A stretch of DNA of 64,000 nucleotides from Delftia tsuruhatensis NBRC 16741 (lineage in GTDB: Bacteria > Pseudomonadota > Gammaproteobacteria > Burkholderiales > Burkholderiaceae_C). A program made the translations under genes and the position numbers. Positions 16,503-26,289 of this stretch are shown one piece after another. The DNA lies in NCBI RefSeq assembly GCF_001571325.1, contig NZ_BCTO01000035.1, positions 1 through 64,000 on the forward strand, read 5' to 3'. A model generated the notes under the pieces. The model did no database searches. It was not told where the DNA came from and saw only the letters and a program-made list of their open reading frames with translations. Position 1 is the first letter of the stretch. Each line of letters opens with the position of its first letter.

Positions 16503-18515
16503 ATGCAAGGGACGAACGTGCTGTTTGGTCAGATCGCCGTGGTATTCGGCATCGTGATCGCTGGGGTGTGGAGCGCCACACAATGGACAGCAGCAACCCT
16601 TGGCTATCAACTACGCCTTGGCTCGCCCTGGTTCGATCTTCTTGGCACGCCGATCTACCACCCGTGGAAACTGTTCGAGTGGTGGTTCTTCTTCGATGCC
16701 TACGCGCCCCGCGTGTTCGATACCGGCGGCGCCATCGCGGGCGGCAGCGGCCTGCTGGCGGTGGTGGTCGCCATCGGTATGTCGATCTGGCGCTCGCGCC
16801 AATCGCGGCTGGTTACGACCTACGGCTCGGCACGCTGGGCGAACGCGGAGGACATTCGTAGAGCCGGCCTCACACAGCCGGCCGGGGTGTTCCTCGGCCA
16901 GCACGATCGCCAGTACCTGCGCCACGAAGGCCCGGAACACGTCCTGACCTTTGCGCCCACGCGCTCGGGCAAAGGCGTCGGTCTGGTGGTGCCGACGCTG
17001 CTTTCCTGGCCGGCCTCGGCCGTCATCCACGACATCAAGGGCGAGAACTGGCAGATCACCGCCGGCTGGCGCTCGCGCTTCTCGCATTGCCTGCTGTTCA
17101 ACCCGACCGATGCGAAGTCAGCGGCCTATAACCCGCTGCTGGAGGTACGGCGCGGCGCGCATGAGGTGCGCGACGTGCAGAACATCGCTGACATCCTCGT
17201 TGACCCCGAAGGGGCGCTAGAGAAGCGAAACCATTGGGAAAAAACCTCGCACGCGCTGCTGGTCGGGGCCATCCTGCATGTGCTCTACGCAGGCGAAGAC
17301 AAGACTCTGCGCGGCGTCGCCAACTTCCTCTCCGACCCGGCCAGTCCGTTCGAGCTGACCTTGCATCGGATGATGACTACGCCGCACCTCGTGAACGAGG
17401 AAGGTGGTGGCCCACATCCCGTGGTGGCATCCGCTGCGCGCGAAGTCCTCAACAAGAGCGATAACGAACGCTCGGGCGTGCTGTCCACGGCCATGTCGTT
17501 CCTCGGCCTGTACCGCGATCCCACGGTGGCCGAAGTCACCTCGCGTTGCGACTGGCGCATCGCTGACCTGATCGCTGCCGAGCATCCGGTATCGCTGTAC
17601 CTCGTGGTGCCGCCTTCGGACATTTCGCGGACGAAGCCGCTCATTCGCCTGATCCTCAACCAGATCGGCCGGCGCCTCACCGAGTCGCTCGACGGCTCCG
17701 ACGGCATTCAGCGCCGCCACAAGCTGCTGCTGATGCTCGATGAGTTCCCGGCGCTGGGGCGGCTCGACTTCTTCGAGACGGCGCTGGCCTTCATGGCGGG
17801 CTACGGCATCCGCAGCTTCCTCATCGCGCAGTCGCTCAACCAGATCGACAAAGCCTATGGCCAGAACCATTCGATTCTGGACAACTGCCATGTGCGCGTG
17901 ACCTTCGCCACGAACGACGAGCGCACGGCCAAGCGCATTTCCGAAACGCTCGGCACCGCTACCGAGCTGCGCGCGCAGCGCAACTACGCGGGCCATCGGC
18001 TCGCGCCGTGGCTGGGCCACCTGATGGTGTCGCGGCAGGAGACGGCCCGCCCGCTGCTGACGCCGGGCGAGGTGATGCAGCTTCCGCCTGACGAGGCCGT
18101 GGTGATGGTGTCCAGCGTGGCACCGATCAAGGCGAAGAAGCTGCGCTACTACGCGGACGCCAATTTCAAGCGCCGCGTGCTGCTGCCGCCCGCGCTGGCG
18201 GAAGGACAGTACGCCGACGCGCCGCCATTGCGGCCCGACGACTGGAGCGGGTTGGCGATTCCCGCCGTGCCCGCTGCGCTGGCCACGGCATCCGCCGATG
18301 GCCTGGGTTCCACGGATGACGGCGGCCTGCGCCGCCAGCCCGAGCTTTCCGAAACCGTCGCCTACGACCCCGAGCTGGCCGCGTCCACAGCCGACCTCGC
18401 GCTGCTCGATGACGACGACGACCTGCCGCTTCCCCTTCCGCGCCAGCTTGATCCGGCCATGCAGCGCAGCGCCCGGCTGGCTTCCCTCGACCCCAACGAC
18501 GGAATCGAGCTATGA
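16503..18515 (+). CDS. traG: Type IV coupling protein TraG (VirD4-like ATPase)
   Basis: A 670-residue inner-membrane ATPase that links the relaxosome to the mating-pair channel. N-terminal hydrophobic segments lie at about residues 5-30 and 75-100; the Walker A region is FAPTRSGKGVGLVVPT with Lys157, and Walker B is LLLMLDEFPALG with Asp413-Glu414. HDIKGENWQ and the AQSLNQID segment are typical of TraG/VirD4. The ATG at 16503 follows GGAGG at 16491-16495; an in-frame start 17 codons upstream lacks a comparable site. The stop overlaps the CopG-like gene (ATGA), opening the traG-trb transfer operon. Confidence 0.95.
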   Translation: MQGTNVLFGQIAVVFGIVIAGVWSATQWTAATLGYQLRLGSPWFDLLGTPIYHPWKLFEWWFFFDAYAPRVFDTGGAIAGGSGLLAVVVAIGMSIWRSRQSRLVTTYGSARWANAEDIRRAGLTQPAGVFLGQHDRQYLRHEGPEHVLTFAPTRSGKGVGLVVPTLLSWPASAVIHDIKGENWQITAGWRSRFSHCLLFNPTDAKSAAYNPLLEVRRGAHEVRDVQNIADILVDPEGALEKRNHWEKTSHALLVGAILHVLYAGEDKTLRGVANFLSDPASPFELTLHRMMTTPHLVNEEGGGPHPVVASAAREVLNKSDNERSGVLSTAMSFLGLYRDPTVAEVTSRCDWRIADLIAAEHPVSLYLVVPPSDISRTKPLIRLILNQIGRRLTESLDGSDGIQRRHKLLLMLDEFPALGRLDFFETALAFMAGYGIRSFLIAQSLNQIDKAYGQNHSILDNCHVRVTFATNDERTAKRISETLGTATELRAQRNYAGHRLAPWLGHLMVSRQETARPLLTPGEVMQLPPDEAVVMVSSVAPIKAKKLRYYADANFKRRVLLPPALAEGQYADAPPLRPDDWSGLAIPAVPAALATASADGLGSTDDGGLRRQPELSETVAYDPELAASTADLALLDDDDDLPLPLPRQLDPAMQRSARLASLDPNDGIEL

Positions 18516-18976
18516 GCCATTACCGCCTGAACCTCTTTATCCAGCCCGAGCACGCCAAGCGGCTCGACGAACTGGCTGCCAAGAAAGGCGTGTCCAAGTC
18601 GTCCATCGTCGCGGCGGCACTCGCATCGTGGCTGTCGCCCGATACCGCCGACCAGCGCGAGGCGGCCCTTGCCAAGCGGCTTGATCGCCTGTCGCGCCAA
18701 GCCGATCGCATGGAGCGCGACCAGAACATCGCCATCGAAGCGCTGGCGCTGTTCATCCGCTACTACCTGACCGTGAGCACGCCGGTTGCAGAGGCGCACC
18801 AAGACGCGGCACGCGCGCAGGGCAAAGCGCGCTTCGAGCAGTTCACCGAGCAGCTTGGCCGCCACCTGCTGCGGGGCCGCAGCCTAGTGCGCGACGTGGT
18901 GGAGGAACTGCATCCCGACCCAATGCGGATGGAAGACGCGGCGGCAGCCACGCAAGCGCAGGAGCGTGCGTCATGA
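18512..18976 (+). CDS. CopG-like ribbon-helix-helix protein of the transfer operon
   Basis: A 154-residue protein with an N-terminal ribbon-helix-helix segment ([34 protein letters not shown]; about residues 4-40) followed by a long helical region. It overlaps the traG stop and the trbB start by four bases each. A CopG-type gene in this position is standard in Tn4371-like ICEs and is probably an autoregulator or relaxosome accessory; no target site was identified. The name CopG refers to the plasmid copy-control family, not copper. Confidence 0.85.
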   Translation: MSHYRLNLFIQPEHAKRLDELAAKKGVSKSSIVAAALASWLSPDTADQREAALAKRLDRLSRQADRMERDQNIAIEALALFIRYYLTVSTPVAEAHQDAARAQGKARFEQFTEQLGRHLLRGRSLVRDVVEELHPDPMRMEDAAAATQAQERAS

Positions 18977-20037
18977 GCGCCGTTCCGCAGCCCATGAGCA
19001 CCACGTCGCTCGACCGGCGCATCCAAATGCTGCGCACGGCGATGGGGCCGCTGATCGTCGCCGCGCTCGAAGACCCGGACGTGGTGGAGGTGATGCTGAA
19101 CCCTGATCGCACCCTTTGGGTGGATCGGCTTTCCAGTGGGCGCGCGCCGATGGGCGTGGAGTTGCCGGAGACGGACGGCGAGCGAATCATTCGCTTGGTC
19201 GCGGCCCACGTCGGCGCAGAAGTCCATCGCGGGCAACCGCTGCTGTCCGCCGAGTTGCCCGAAACCGGCGAACGCTTCGAGGGCATCTTGCCGCCCGCTG
19301 CGCCGGGGCCGGCCTTCGCGCTGCGCAAGCGCGCCATCGGCGTCATTCCTCTGTCGCGCTACATCGAGGACGGAATGGTGACCGCCGAGCAGGCGGGCTT
19401 TCTCGTTCGCGCCGTGCGCGAGCGCCAGAACGTCCTGATCGCGGGAGCCACGAGCAGCGGCAAGACCACGCTCGCCAATGCGCTGCTGGCCGAGATTGCC
19501 GCTACCGGCGACCGAGTGCTGGTGCTCGAAGACACCATCGAGTTGCAATGCGCGGCCCGCGACCATGTGCCGCTGCGCACGCGCGCCAGCGTCGTGTCCA
19601 TGACCGAGCTGGTGCGCTCGTCCATGCGCCTGCGGCCTGATCGCGTCGTCGTCGGCGAGGTGCGCGGCGCCGAGGCGCTGGATCTCATCAAGGTGTGGGG
19701 CACGGGTCATCCCGGCGGCATCGCCACGATCCACGCCGGCTCCGCGCTGGGCGCGCTGCTGCGCCTGGAGCAACTGATTCTCGAAGTGGCGGTGAATCCG
19801 CCCCGTGCGCTGATCGCCGAGGCGGTCAACGTGGTGATCCACATCGCCGGGCGCGGGCGCAAGCGCCGCATCGAGAGCATCGCCCGCGTCGTCGGCTTCG
19901 ACGGCGTTGGCTACCAATTGGCGGATTGGGGTGCGGACGCGCTGGACACGCCGTTTCCCGAGTTGTCGCCAAACCCCGATGCCGCACCCGCTGCGGCGAC
20001 CTCCCGATCCCCTGACTCACTTGGAGAACTGCCATGA
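18973..20037 (+). CDS. trbB: Conjugation secretion ATPase TrbB (VirB11-like)
   Basis: A 354-residue hexameric cytoplasmic ATPase of the mating-pair apparatus. Walker A is [14 protein letters not shown] with Lys164. [12 protein letters not shown] is the Asp box, [19 protein letters not shown] the Walker B region, and [16 protein letters not shown] the His box. The N-terminal domain precedes residue 130. It overlaps copG-like upstream and trbC downstream, so translation is coupled. The last ~25 residues are Pro/Ala-rich. Length is slightly above the usual 320-350. Confidence 0.95.
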   Translation: MSAVPQPMSTTSLDRRIQMLRTAMGPLIVAALEDPDVVEVMLNPDRTLWVDRLSSGRAPMGVELPETDGERIIRLVAAHVGAEVHRGQPLLSAELPETGERFEGILPPAAPGPAFALRKRAIGVIPLSRYIEDGMVTAEQAGFLVRAVRERQNVLIAGATSSGKTTLANALLAEIAATGDRVLVLEDTIELQCAARDHVPLRTRASVVSMTELVRSSMRLRPDRVVVGEVRGAEALDLIKVWGTGHPGGIATIHAGSALGALLRLEQLILEVAVNPPRALIAEAVNVVIHIAGRGRKRRIESIARVVGFDGVGYQLADWGADALDTPFPELSPNPDAAPAAATSRSPDSLGELP

Positions 20038-20426
20038 CGCAGATGATCGTTCCTGCTTTCCGTCTTTCCGTAAATCCGCTTTCGCACCTGTCGGGCCTCG
20101 CGCGGCTGCGCAGCCTTGCCCGCCCTGCGGGGCACGGGCTGCTGCTGGCCGCGCTGCTGCTGTTCCTGGCAGGCACCGCGCAGGCCGCCGGTTCCTCGAT
20201 GCCGTGGGAAGGCCCGCTGCAATCCATACTCGAATCCATCCAGGGGCCGGTGGCGCGCATCGTCGCGGTCATCATCATCATCGCCACGGGCCTCGCGCTC
20301 GCTTTCGGCGACACGTCGGGCGGATTCCGCAAGCTGATCCAGATCGTCTTCGGCCTGTCCATCGCCTTCGCGGCTTCCAGCTTCTTCCTGTCGTTCTTTT
20401 CGTTCTCGGGCGGGGCTGTCGTATGA
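20034..20426 (+). CDS. trbC: Conjugative pilin TrbC (VirB2-like)
   Basis: A 130-residue pilin precursor with a long N-terminal leader and first hydrophobic segment ending AGTAQAAGSSMPWEGPL, then two strongly hydrophobic helices (about residues 78-98 and 106-128). This is the VirB2/TrbC prepilin plan; the mature pilin starts near residue 48. Its maturation is probably carried out by the TraF-type peptidase at 1158. The gene overlaps trbB and trbD by four bases. Confidence 0.92.
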   Translation: MTQMIVPAFRLSVNPLSHLSGLARLRSLARPAGHGLLLAALLLFLAGTAQAAGSSMPWEGPLQSILESIQGPVARIVAVIIIIATGLALAFGDTSGGFRKLIQIVFGLSIAFAASSFFLSFFSFSGGAVV

Positions 20427-20695
20427 GCATGCCCGATACCTTCGCGGCCGGGTTCGAGGTGCCGTTGCACCGCTCGCTGACCGAGCCGATCTTGCTGGGC
20501 GGTGCGCCGCGAACGGTCGCCATTGCGAACGGCACGCTGGCCGCCGCTGTCGGGCTGGGCCTGCAACTGTGGATTCCTGGCGTGGTGCTCTGGATCGTCG
20601 GCCATTCGCTGGCGGTGTGGGGCGCGCGCGTCGATCCGCAGTTCATGGCCGTGTTCGCGCGGCACATCAAGCACCGCCCGCTGCTGGACGTGTGA
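20423..20695 (+). CDS. trbD: Conjugal transfer protein TrbD (VirB3-like)
   Basis: A 90-residue inner-membrane protein of the mating apparatus. The N-terminus FEVPLHRSLTEPILLGGAPRT is the VirB3/TrbD signature; a hydrophobic region at about residues 33-65 forms one or two helices. The start overlaps the trbC stop, and trbE follows 13 bases downstream. VirB3-type proteins partner the VirB4-type ATPase, here TrbE. Confidence 0.93.
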   Translation: MSMPDTFAAGFEVPLHRSLTEPILLGGAPRTVAIANGTLAAAVGLGLQLWIPGVVLWIVGHSLAVWGARVDPQFMAVFARHIKHRPLLDV

Positions 20696-20708
20696 GGGGG
20701 ATGCCACG

Positions 20709-23162
20709 ATGCTGAACCTCGCCGAATACCGCCAGCGCCCGGCCTTGCTGGCCGACTGGCTGCCCTGGGCCGGGCTGGTCGCGCCAGGTGTTGTGCTGAA
20801 CAAAGACGGTTCGTTTCAACGATCGTTCCAGTTTCGCGGCCCTGACTTGGACAGTGCCACACAGGGCGAACTGATTGCCACGTCGGCACGGCAGAACAAC
20901 GCGCTTCGCCGCACCGGGTCTGGCTGGGCCTTCTATATCGAGGCCGAGCGGGTGCAGGCTTCGAGCTATCCGCAGTCCTCCTTTCCCGAACCACTGTCCT
21001 GGATGGTGGATGAGGAGCGACGTGCGGCATTCGAGGAGTCGGACAGCCATTTTGAGAGCATCTACCACTTCACGCTGCAATATCTACCGCCGGAGGAATC
21101 TCGCACCCGCGCGGCGGGAATGCTGTATGAGAACCGGCCCACCGAAGGCGTGGACTGGCGCGGCCGGCTCGATGCCTTCGTGGCGGAAACCGATCGCGTC
21201 TTCGACCTGCTCGATGGCGTGACGCCGGAGATTGCCTGGCTGGACGACAGCCAGACGCTGACCTACCTGCACGCCACCATCTCGACGCGGCGCTACCGCG
21301 TCGGCGTGCCCGAGGTGCCGTTCCACATCGACGCGCTGCTGACCGACTCCGCGCTGGTCGGTGGCCTGGCGCCCATGCTGGGCGACCAGCACCTGCGCGT
21401 GGTATCGGTGCGGGGCTTTCCGACCTCGACCTGGCCGGGGATTCTGGACGACCTCAACCGCCTGGGCTTTGCGTATCGCTGGAGCACACGCTTTCTCTGC
21501 CTGGACAAATCCGAGGCGGAAAAAGAACTCACCCGCTTGCGCCGCCAGTGGTTTGCAAAAAGGAAGAACGTCATCGCGCTGCTGCGCGAAACGATCTTCC
21601 AGCAGGAAAGCCCGCTGGTCGATACCGACGCCAGCAACAAAGCGACCGACGCCGATGCCGCCTTGCAGGAACTGGGCAGCGATCAAGTCGCCTTCGGCTA
21701 TCTCACCGCCACGGTGACGGTGCTCGATGCCGACCCGGCCGTAGCCGACGAGAAGCTGCGCATGGTGGAGCGGGTCATCCAAGGGCGCGGCTTCGTCACC
21801 ATCCCGGAAACGCTCAACGCCGTGGATGCGTGGCTGTCATCCATTCCAGGCAACGCTTACGCCAACGTGCGCCAGCCCATCGTCTCGACGCTGAACCTGG
21901 CGCACATGATGCCGGTGTCGGCGGTATGGGCCGGGCCGGAGAAGAACGACCACCTCGATGGCCCGCCGCTGATCGTCACGCGCACCGATGGCGCGACGCC
22001 GTTCCGGCTGGTGACGCACATCGGCGACGTGGGCCACACGCTGGTCGCGGGGCCGACTGGCATGGGCAAGTCGGTCTTGCTCGCCACGTTGGCGATGCAA
22101 TTTCGCCGCTATCGCGGCTCGCGCATCTTCGCCTTCGACATGGGCCGCTCCATGCGGGCCACCATCCTCGGCCTGGGCGGCGAACACTACGACCTGGGCA
22201 CGGATGGCGAAATCGCCTTCCAGCCACTGGCACGTATCGACCGCGAGGGCTACCGCACCTGGGCCGCCGAATGGATCGAAGGCCGCTTGCTGCACGAAGG
22301 GGTGCCGGTCGGCCCTGACGAGAAGGCCGCCATCTGGTCGGCGCTGGGAAGCCTTGCCGGTGCGCCGATGGGGCAGCGCACGATGACCGGGCTTTCCGTC
22401 CTCTTGCAGTCCAACGCGCTGCGCCAGGCGCTCGCGCCGTATGTGCTCGGCGGCGCGCACGGCAAGCTACTGGATGCCGACCATGACCGTCTCGGCATGG
22501 CCGACGTGCAGTGCTTCGAGATGGAGGAGCTGATGCACAGCAAGGCCGCCGTCATGGCCGTGCTGCATTACCTCTTTGCGCGTTTCGACGAACGCTTCGA
22601 CGGTGCGCCCACGCTGCTAATCCTCGACGAAGCGTGGCTGTTCCTCGACGACCCGGTGTTTGCCGCGCGTATCCGCCAGTGGCTCAAGACGCTTCGCAAG
22701 AAGAACGTCAGCGTCATCTTCGCCACGCAGAGCCTCGCCGACATCAAGGATTCGAGCATCGCGCCCGCGATCATCGAGAGCTGCGCGAGTCGGATTTTCT
22801 TGCCCAACCCGCAGGCCACCGAGCCGCAGATTCGCACGATCTACGAAGGCTTCGGCCTCAACAGGCGGCAGATCGAAATCGTCGCCACCGCACAGCCCAA
22901 GCGCGACTACTACTACCAATCCCGCCTCGGCAACCGCCTGTTCGACCTCGACCTGGGGCCGGCGGCGCTGGCGTTTGCGGGCGCATCTACGCCACAAGAC
23001 CAGCGCGACATAGACCGCGTGCTGCTGGACGCCGGCGTGCCCGGCTTCGCGGGCGCGTGGCTGCGCCATCGCGGCCTTGATTGGGCGGCCGATCTGTTGC
23101 CCTCGTTCCCCGGCCTCGCGCCGGGTTCCCTTGCTGACCAACCCCTGGAGAACCTGCCATGA
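20709..23162 (+). CDS. trbE: Conjugal transfer ATPase TrbE (VirB4-like)
   Basis: An 817-residue ATPase energising the mating apparatus. The N-terminal CagE/VirB4 domain begins LNLAEYRQRPALLADWLPW and extends to about residue 400. The C-terminal AAA domain has Walker A in AGPTGMGKSVLLATL (Lys454) and Walker B in LILDEAWLFLDD (Asp640-Glu641), then IFATQSLADI. The ATG at 20709 follows GAGGGGG and gives the family N-terminus; longer in-frame starts overlap trbD and are unlikely. The stop overlaps trbJ. Length is usual for the family. Confidence 0.96.
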   Translation: MLNLAEYRQRPALLADWLPWAGLVAPGVVLNKDGSFQRSFQFRGPDLDSATQGELIATSARQNNALRRTGSGWAFYIEAERVQASSYPQSSFPEPLSWMVDEERRAAFEESDSHFESIYHFTLQYLPPEESRTRAAGMLYENRPTEGVDWRGRLDAFVAETDRVFDLLDGVTPEIAWLDDSQTLTYLHATISTRRYRVGVPEVPFHIDALLTDSALVGGLAPMLGDQHLRVVSVRGFPTSTWPGILDDLNRLGFAYRWSTRFLCLDKSEAEKELTRLRRQWFAKRKNVIALLRETIFQQESPLVDTDASNKATDADAALQELGSDQVAFGYLTATVTVLDADPAVADEKLRMVERVIQGRGFVTIPETLNAVDAWLSSIPGNAYANVRQPIVSTLNLAHMMPVSAVWAGPEKNDHLDGPPLIVTRTDGATPFRLVTHIGDVGHTLVAGPTGMGKSVLLATLAMQFRRYRGSRIFAFDMGRSMRATILGLGGEHYDLGTDGEIAFQPLARIDREGYRTWAAEWIEGRLLHEGVPVGPDEKAAIWSALGSLAGAPMGQRTMTGLSVLLQSNALRQALAPYVLGGAHGKLLDADHDRLGMADVQCFEMEELMHSKAAVMAVLHYLFARFDERFDGAPTLLILDEAWLFLDDPVFAARIRQWLKTLRKKNVSVIFATQSLADIKDSSIAPAIIESCASRIFLPNPQATEPQIRTIYEGFGLNRRQIEIVATAQPKRDYYYQSRLGNRLFDLDLGPAALAFAGASTPQDQRDIDRVLLDAGVPGFAGAWLRHRGLDWAADLLPSFPGLAPGSLADQPLENLP

Positions 23163-23884
23163 AGAAGCGTCTTATTGCCGCCGCCATCGCGGCCATGCTT
23201 TGCACCGCCACCGCCCATGCGCAATGGGTCGTGGTCGATCCCACGAACCTCGTGCAGAACACGCTGACCGCGATCCGCACGCTGGAGCAGATCAACAACC
23301 AGATCCAGCAGCTCCAGAACGAAGCGCAGATGCTGATGAACCAGGCGCGCAACCTGGCCAGCCTGCCGTCCAGCGTGGTCGGCCAGTTGCGCGCCAATCT
23401 GGCGACCACGCAGCGGCTGATCGACCAGGCGCGCGGCCTGGCCTACGACGTGACCAATCTGGATCGGGAGTTTCAGCGCCTGTACCCCGAGCAGTACGCC
23501 GCCACGGTGAGCGGCGACCAGATGTACCGCGACACGCAGGAGCGGTGGAAGAACACGCTCAACGGCTTGCAGACCACGATGCAGATGCAGGCCCAGGTGT
23601 CGCAGAACCTGGGCGAAGACGAAAGCGCGCTGGCCGACCTCGTGGGCAAGAGCCAGTCGGCCCAAGGTGCGCTGCAAGCGATGCAAGCCATGAACCAGTT
23701 GCTGGCCTTGCAGGCCAAGCAATCCATCCAGTCGCAGCGGCTCCAGATCACGCAGGATCGCGCTGCCGCGCTGGAACTGGCGCGGCAGGCGGCAGCCACG
23801 GAGCGCGGACGCGAGGTGACGCGCCGCTTCCTGGGGAGTGGCACGCCGTACACGCCGCAATCCGTCGATTTCTACAACCACTGA
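23159..23884 (+). CDS. trbJ: Conjugal transfer protein TrbJ (VirB5-like)
   Basis: A 241-residue periplasmic protein of the T4SS. A signal peptide ends ATAHAQW near residue 22. The mature protein is highly helical and Gln-rich (LEQINNQIQQLQNEAQMLMNQARNLA), as in the TrbJ/VirB5 minor-pilin family. It overlaps trbE by four bases. It is thought to sit at the pilus tip or to help pilus assembly. No Cys is present in the mature part. Confidence 0.93.
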   Translation: MKKRLIAAAIAAMLCTATAHAQWVVVDPTNLVQNTLTAIRTLEQINNQIQQLQNEAQMLMNQARNLASLPSSVVGQLRANLATTQRLIDQARGLAYDVTNLDREFQRLYPEQYAATVSGDQMYRDTQERWKNTLNGLQTTMQMQAQVSQNLGEDESALADLVGKSQSAQGALQAMQAMNQLLALQAKQSIQSQRLQITQDRAAALELARQAAATERGREVTRRFLGSGTPYTPQSVDFYNH

Positions 23885-23896
23885 CGAGGTGCGGCC

Positions 23897-24196
23897 ATGA
23901 AGTACGCGCCTGTCGTGTTCGCTCTCGCGTTCCTGCTGTCCGGCTGCTTTCAGCCGCTGTCGGTGGCTTCACTGGCCACCGATCCATCCCGGTTGCACAC
24001 GCTGCGCGCGCAGTGCCGCGCGGGCGCGCACGAAGGCGCGTTTTGCGCGCAGGTGGCCCAGGCCGACCTGCGGCGCTTTCTCTCCGGCCAGGCCGGGCCG
24101 GGCGAGTACCAGACGCTGGCCGACCTGCCGCCGATTCCGCCCAGCTTCGATGAACCCGCCGATGCCAAAGAACCTGGGCAGGAGGACTCGCCATGA
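23897..24196 (+). CDS. trbK: TrbK-like entry-exclusion lipoprotein
   Basis: A 99-residue lipoprotein with signal FALAFLLSGC and lipid-acceptor Cys at residue 17. The mature part includes LATDPSRLHTLRAQCRAGAHEGAFCAQVAQADLRRFLSG, similar in layout to the EexN product of the same element (N/DP-RL...QC...C...RRF). It sits in the trbK slot between trbJ and trbL and overlaps the trbL start. Predicted to act in surface or entry exclusion. The C-terminus is Pro/Glu-rich. Confidence 0.8.
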   Translation: MKYAPVVFALAFLLSGCFQPLSVASLATDPSRLHTLRAQCRAGAHEGAFCAQVAQADLRRFLSGQAGPGEYQTLADLPPIPPSFDEPADAKEPGQEDSP

Positions 24197-25566
24197 ATGA
24201 CGTGACGGTGATTGACCGCTTCCTCGATACCTTCTCGCGCTACATCGACTCGGGCTTCGGGCTGCTGCATGGCGAGGTGGCGTTTCTGACCGCCACGCTG
24301 ATCATCATCGACATGACGATCGCCGGGCTGTTCTGGGCGATGGGCCATGCGGTCGGCCAGGGCGAAGACGTGTTCGCCAAGCTGATCCGCAAGGTGCTCT
24401 ATGTCGGTGCCTTCGCCTACATCATCGGCAACTTCAACACGCTGGCCGGCATCCTGTTTCGCTCCTTCGCCGGGCTCGGCCTGACGGCCAGCGGCTCGAC
24501 CTTGAGCATGGAGAACTTCCTGCACCCTGGGCGGCTGGCCAAGGTCGGCATCGACGCCGGGGCGCCGATCCTTGAGCAGATCGGCAATATGGCGGGCTTC
24601 CCCGAGGTGTTCGTGAACATCACGCCGATCGTCGTGATGTTCCTCGCGTGGCTGATCGTCATCCTGTGCTTCTTCGTGCTGGCGATCCAGCTTTTCATCA
24701 CGCTGATCGAGTTCAAGCTGACCACGCTCGCGGGCTTCGTGCTCGTGCCGTTCGCACTCTGGAACAAGACCGCGTTCCTCGCCGAAAAGGTACTGGGCAA
24801 CGTGGTGTCGTCCGGCATCAAGGTGTTGGTGCTCGCGGTCATCGTGGGCATCGGCTCGGGGCTGTTCGCCGAGTTTCAGGTACATCCCGCCGAGCCATCC
24901 ATCGACCACTCCTTGGTCGTGATGCTGGCCTCGCTGACCCTGCTGGCCTTGGGCATCTTCGGGCCAGGCATTGCAACTGGGCTGGTGTCTGGCGGGCCGC
25001 AGCTTGGCGCTGGTGCGATGGCCGGTGCTGCGCTGGGCGCTGCGGGCGCTGCCGTTGCCGTCGGCGCCGCAGCCACGGGCGTTGGCGGCGCGGTAGCCGC
25101 TGGAGCGCGCATGGCGCCCGCAGCCGCAAGGCTGGCCGGCAGCGGCGCGCGGGCTGCTGCTGGAGCCGCCAGCAGCGCGCGGTCGGCGTTCCAGGCCGGT
25201 TCTGCTTCGGCAGGCGGTGGCCTCAAGGGTGCCGCTGCGGGCTTCGGCAATGTCGCCAAGACAGGCGCTCAGGCAGCCGGGCAGAAGGTGGCCGATGGCG
25301 CGCGTTCGATGAAGGAACGTACCGCCGCAGCTTTCCGCCAGGAAGGCACGACTTCGGCGGGAGGCGGTACAGCCGCCGCATCGGGCGGCCCAGCGTCTGG
25401 TGGTGATACGCCCTCCACCGCGCCGCAAGAGCAACCCGCCTGGGCCAAACGCCTGCATCGCCGCCAGCAACTCACCCATGCCGCAACCACCGCCGCCCAC
25501 GCGCTGCGCGGGGGCGACGGCGGCAGCTCCAGCCAGGGGCCGAGTCTGCGCGATTCCGATTCCTGA
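24193..25566 (+). CDS. trbL: Conjugal transfer membrane protein TrbL (VirB6-like)
   Basis: A 457-residue polytopic inner-membrane protein. The first ~270 residues contain six or so hydrophobic helices with the family segments NDVTVIDRFLDTFSRYIDSGFGL and FVLVPFALWNKTAFLAEKVLG. From about residue 275 onward the chain is Ala/Gly-rich low complexity, then hydrophilic with a His/Arg tail, as commonly seen in TrbL. It forms part of the translocation channel. It overlaps trbK and is followed by trbF after 18 bases. Confidence 0.94.
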   Translation: MNDVTVIDRFLDTFSRYIDSGFGLLHGEVAFLTATLIIIDMTIAGLFWAMGHAVGQGEDVFAKLIRKVLYVGAFAYIIGNFNTLAGILFRSFAGLGLTASGSTLSMENFLHPGRLAKVGIDAGAPILEQIGNMAGFPEVFVNITPIVVMFLAWLIVILCFFVLAIQLFITLIEFKLTTLAGFVLVPFALWNKTAFLAEKVLGNVVSSGIKVLVLAVIVGIGSGLFAEFQVHPAEPSIDHSLVVMLASLTLLALGIFGPGIATGLVSGGPQLGAGAMAGAALGAAGAAVAVGAAATGVGGAVAAGARMAPAAARLAGSGARAAAGAASSARSAFQAGSASAGGGLKGAAAGFGNVAKTGAQAAGQKVADGARSMKERTAAAFRQEGTTSAGGGTAAASGGPASGGDTPSTAPQEQPAWAKRLHRRQQLTHAATTAAHALRGGDGGSSSQGPSLRDSDS

Positions 25567-25584
25567 TCTTCAAGGAGAACAACC

Positions 25585-26289
25585 ATGCGATTCAAACGAC
25601 CGCAGGTGCGCTACGCCGATACGCCGCAGCCTGCGACCCCTTACCAGTCCGCCGCGCAGGTGTGGGACGAACGTATCGGTTCGTCCCGCGTGCAGGCCAG
25701 GAGCTGGCGCCTGATGGCTTTTGGCTGCCTGACGCTGGCGGTGCTGATGGCCGGCGGCCTCGTGTGGCGTTCCGCGCAGTCCATCGTGACGCCCTACGTG
25801 GTGGAGGTGGACAACGCGGGCCAGGTGCGCGCCGTGGGCGAGGCCGCCACGCCGTACAAGCCCAGCGATGCCCAGGTGGCCTACCACCTGGGCCGCTTCA
25901 TTGGCCTGGTGCGCTCGCTGTCCATCGACCCCATCGTGGTGCGGCAGAACTGGCTGGACGCCTACGACTACACCACCGACAAAGGCGCCGTGGTGCTCAA
26001 CGAGTACGCCCGCGTGAACGATCCGTTCGCGCGCATCGGCAAGGAGTCGGTGACGGTGCAGATCACCAGCGTGACCCGCGCGAGCGATGCCTCGTTCAAC
26101 GTGCGCTGGACGGAACAACGCTTCGTCAATGGCGCTCCTGCCGGCACCGAACGCTGGAACGCGGTGATTTCCATCGTGCAGCAGACCCCGCGCACCGAAC
26201 AGCGCCTGCGCAAGAACCCCCTAGGCATCTACGTCAACGGCCTGTCGTGGAGCCGCGAACTGGATTCTTCCGAAGGAGCAAAACCATGA
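25585..26289 (+). CDS. trbF: Conjugal transfer protein TrbF (VirB8-like)
   Basis: A 234-residue bitopic inner-membrane protein. The N-terminal RPQVRYADTPQPATPYQSAAQVWDERIG is a TrbF signature. One membrane helix at about residues 47-66 precedes a periplasmic VirB8-type domain with FIGLVRSLSIDP and NVRWTEQRFVNG. It is an assembly scaffold of the core complex. AAGGAGAAC lies just before the start, and the stop overlaps trbG. Confidence 0.95.
   Translation: MRFKRPQVRYADTPQPATPYQSAAQVWDERIGSSRVQARSWRLMAFGCLTLAVLMAGGLVWRSAQSIVTPYVVEVDNAGQVRAVGEAATPYKPSDAQVAYHLGRFIGLVRSLSIDPIVVRQNWLDAYDYTTDKGAVVLNEYARVNDPFARIGKESVTVQITSVTRASDASFNVRWTEQRFVNGAPAGTERWNAVISIVQQTPRTEQRLRKNPLGIYVNGLSWSRELDSSEGAKP

Noticed and set aside
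18512-18976. A copper role for the CopG-like protein
   Set aside because: CopG here means the ribbon-helix-helix copy-control family; the gene lies in the conjugation operon and lacks metal-binding residues.
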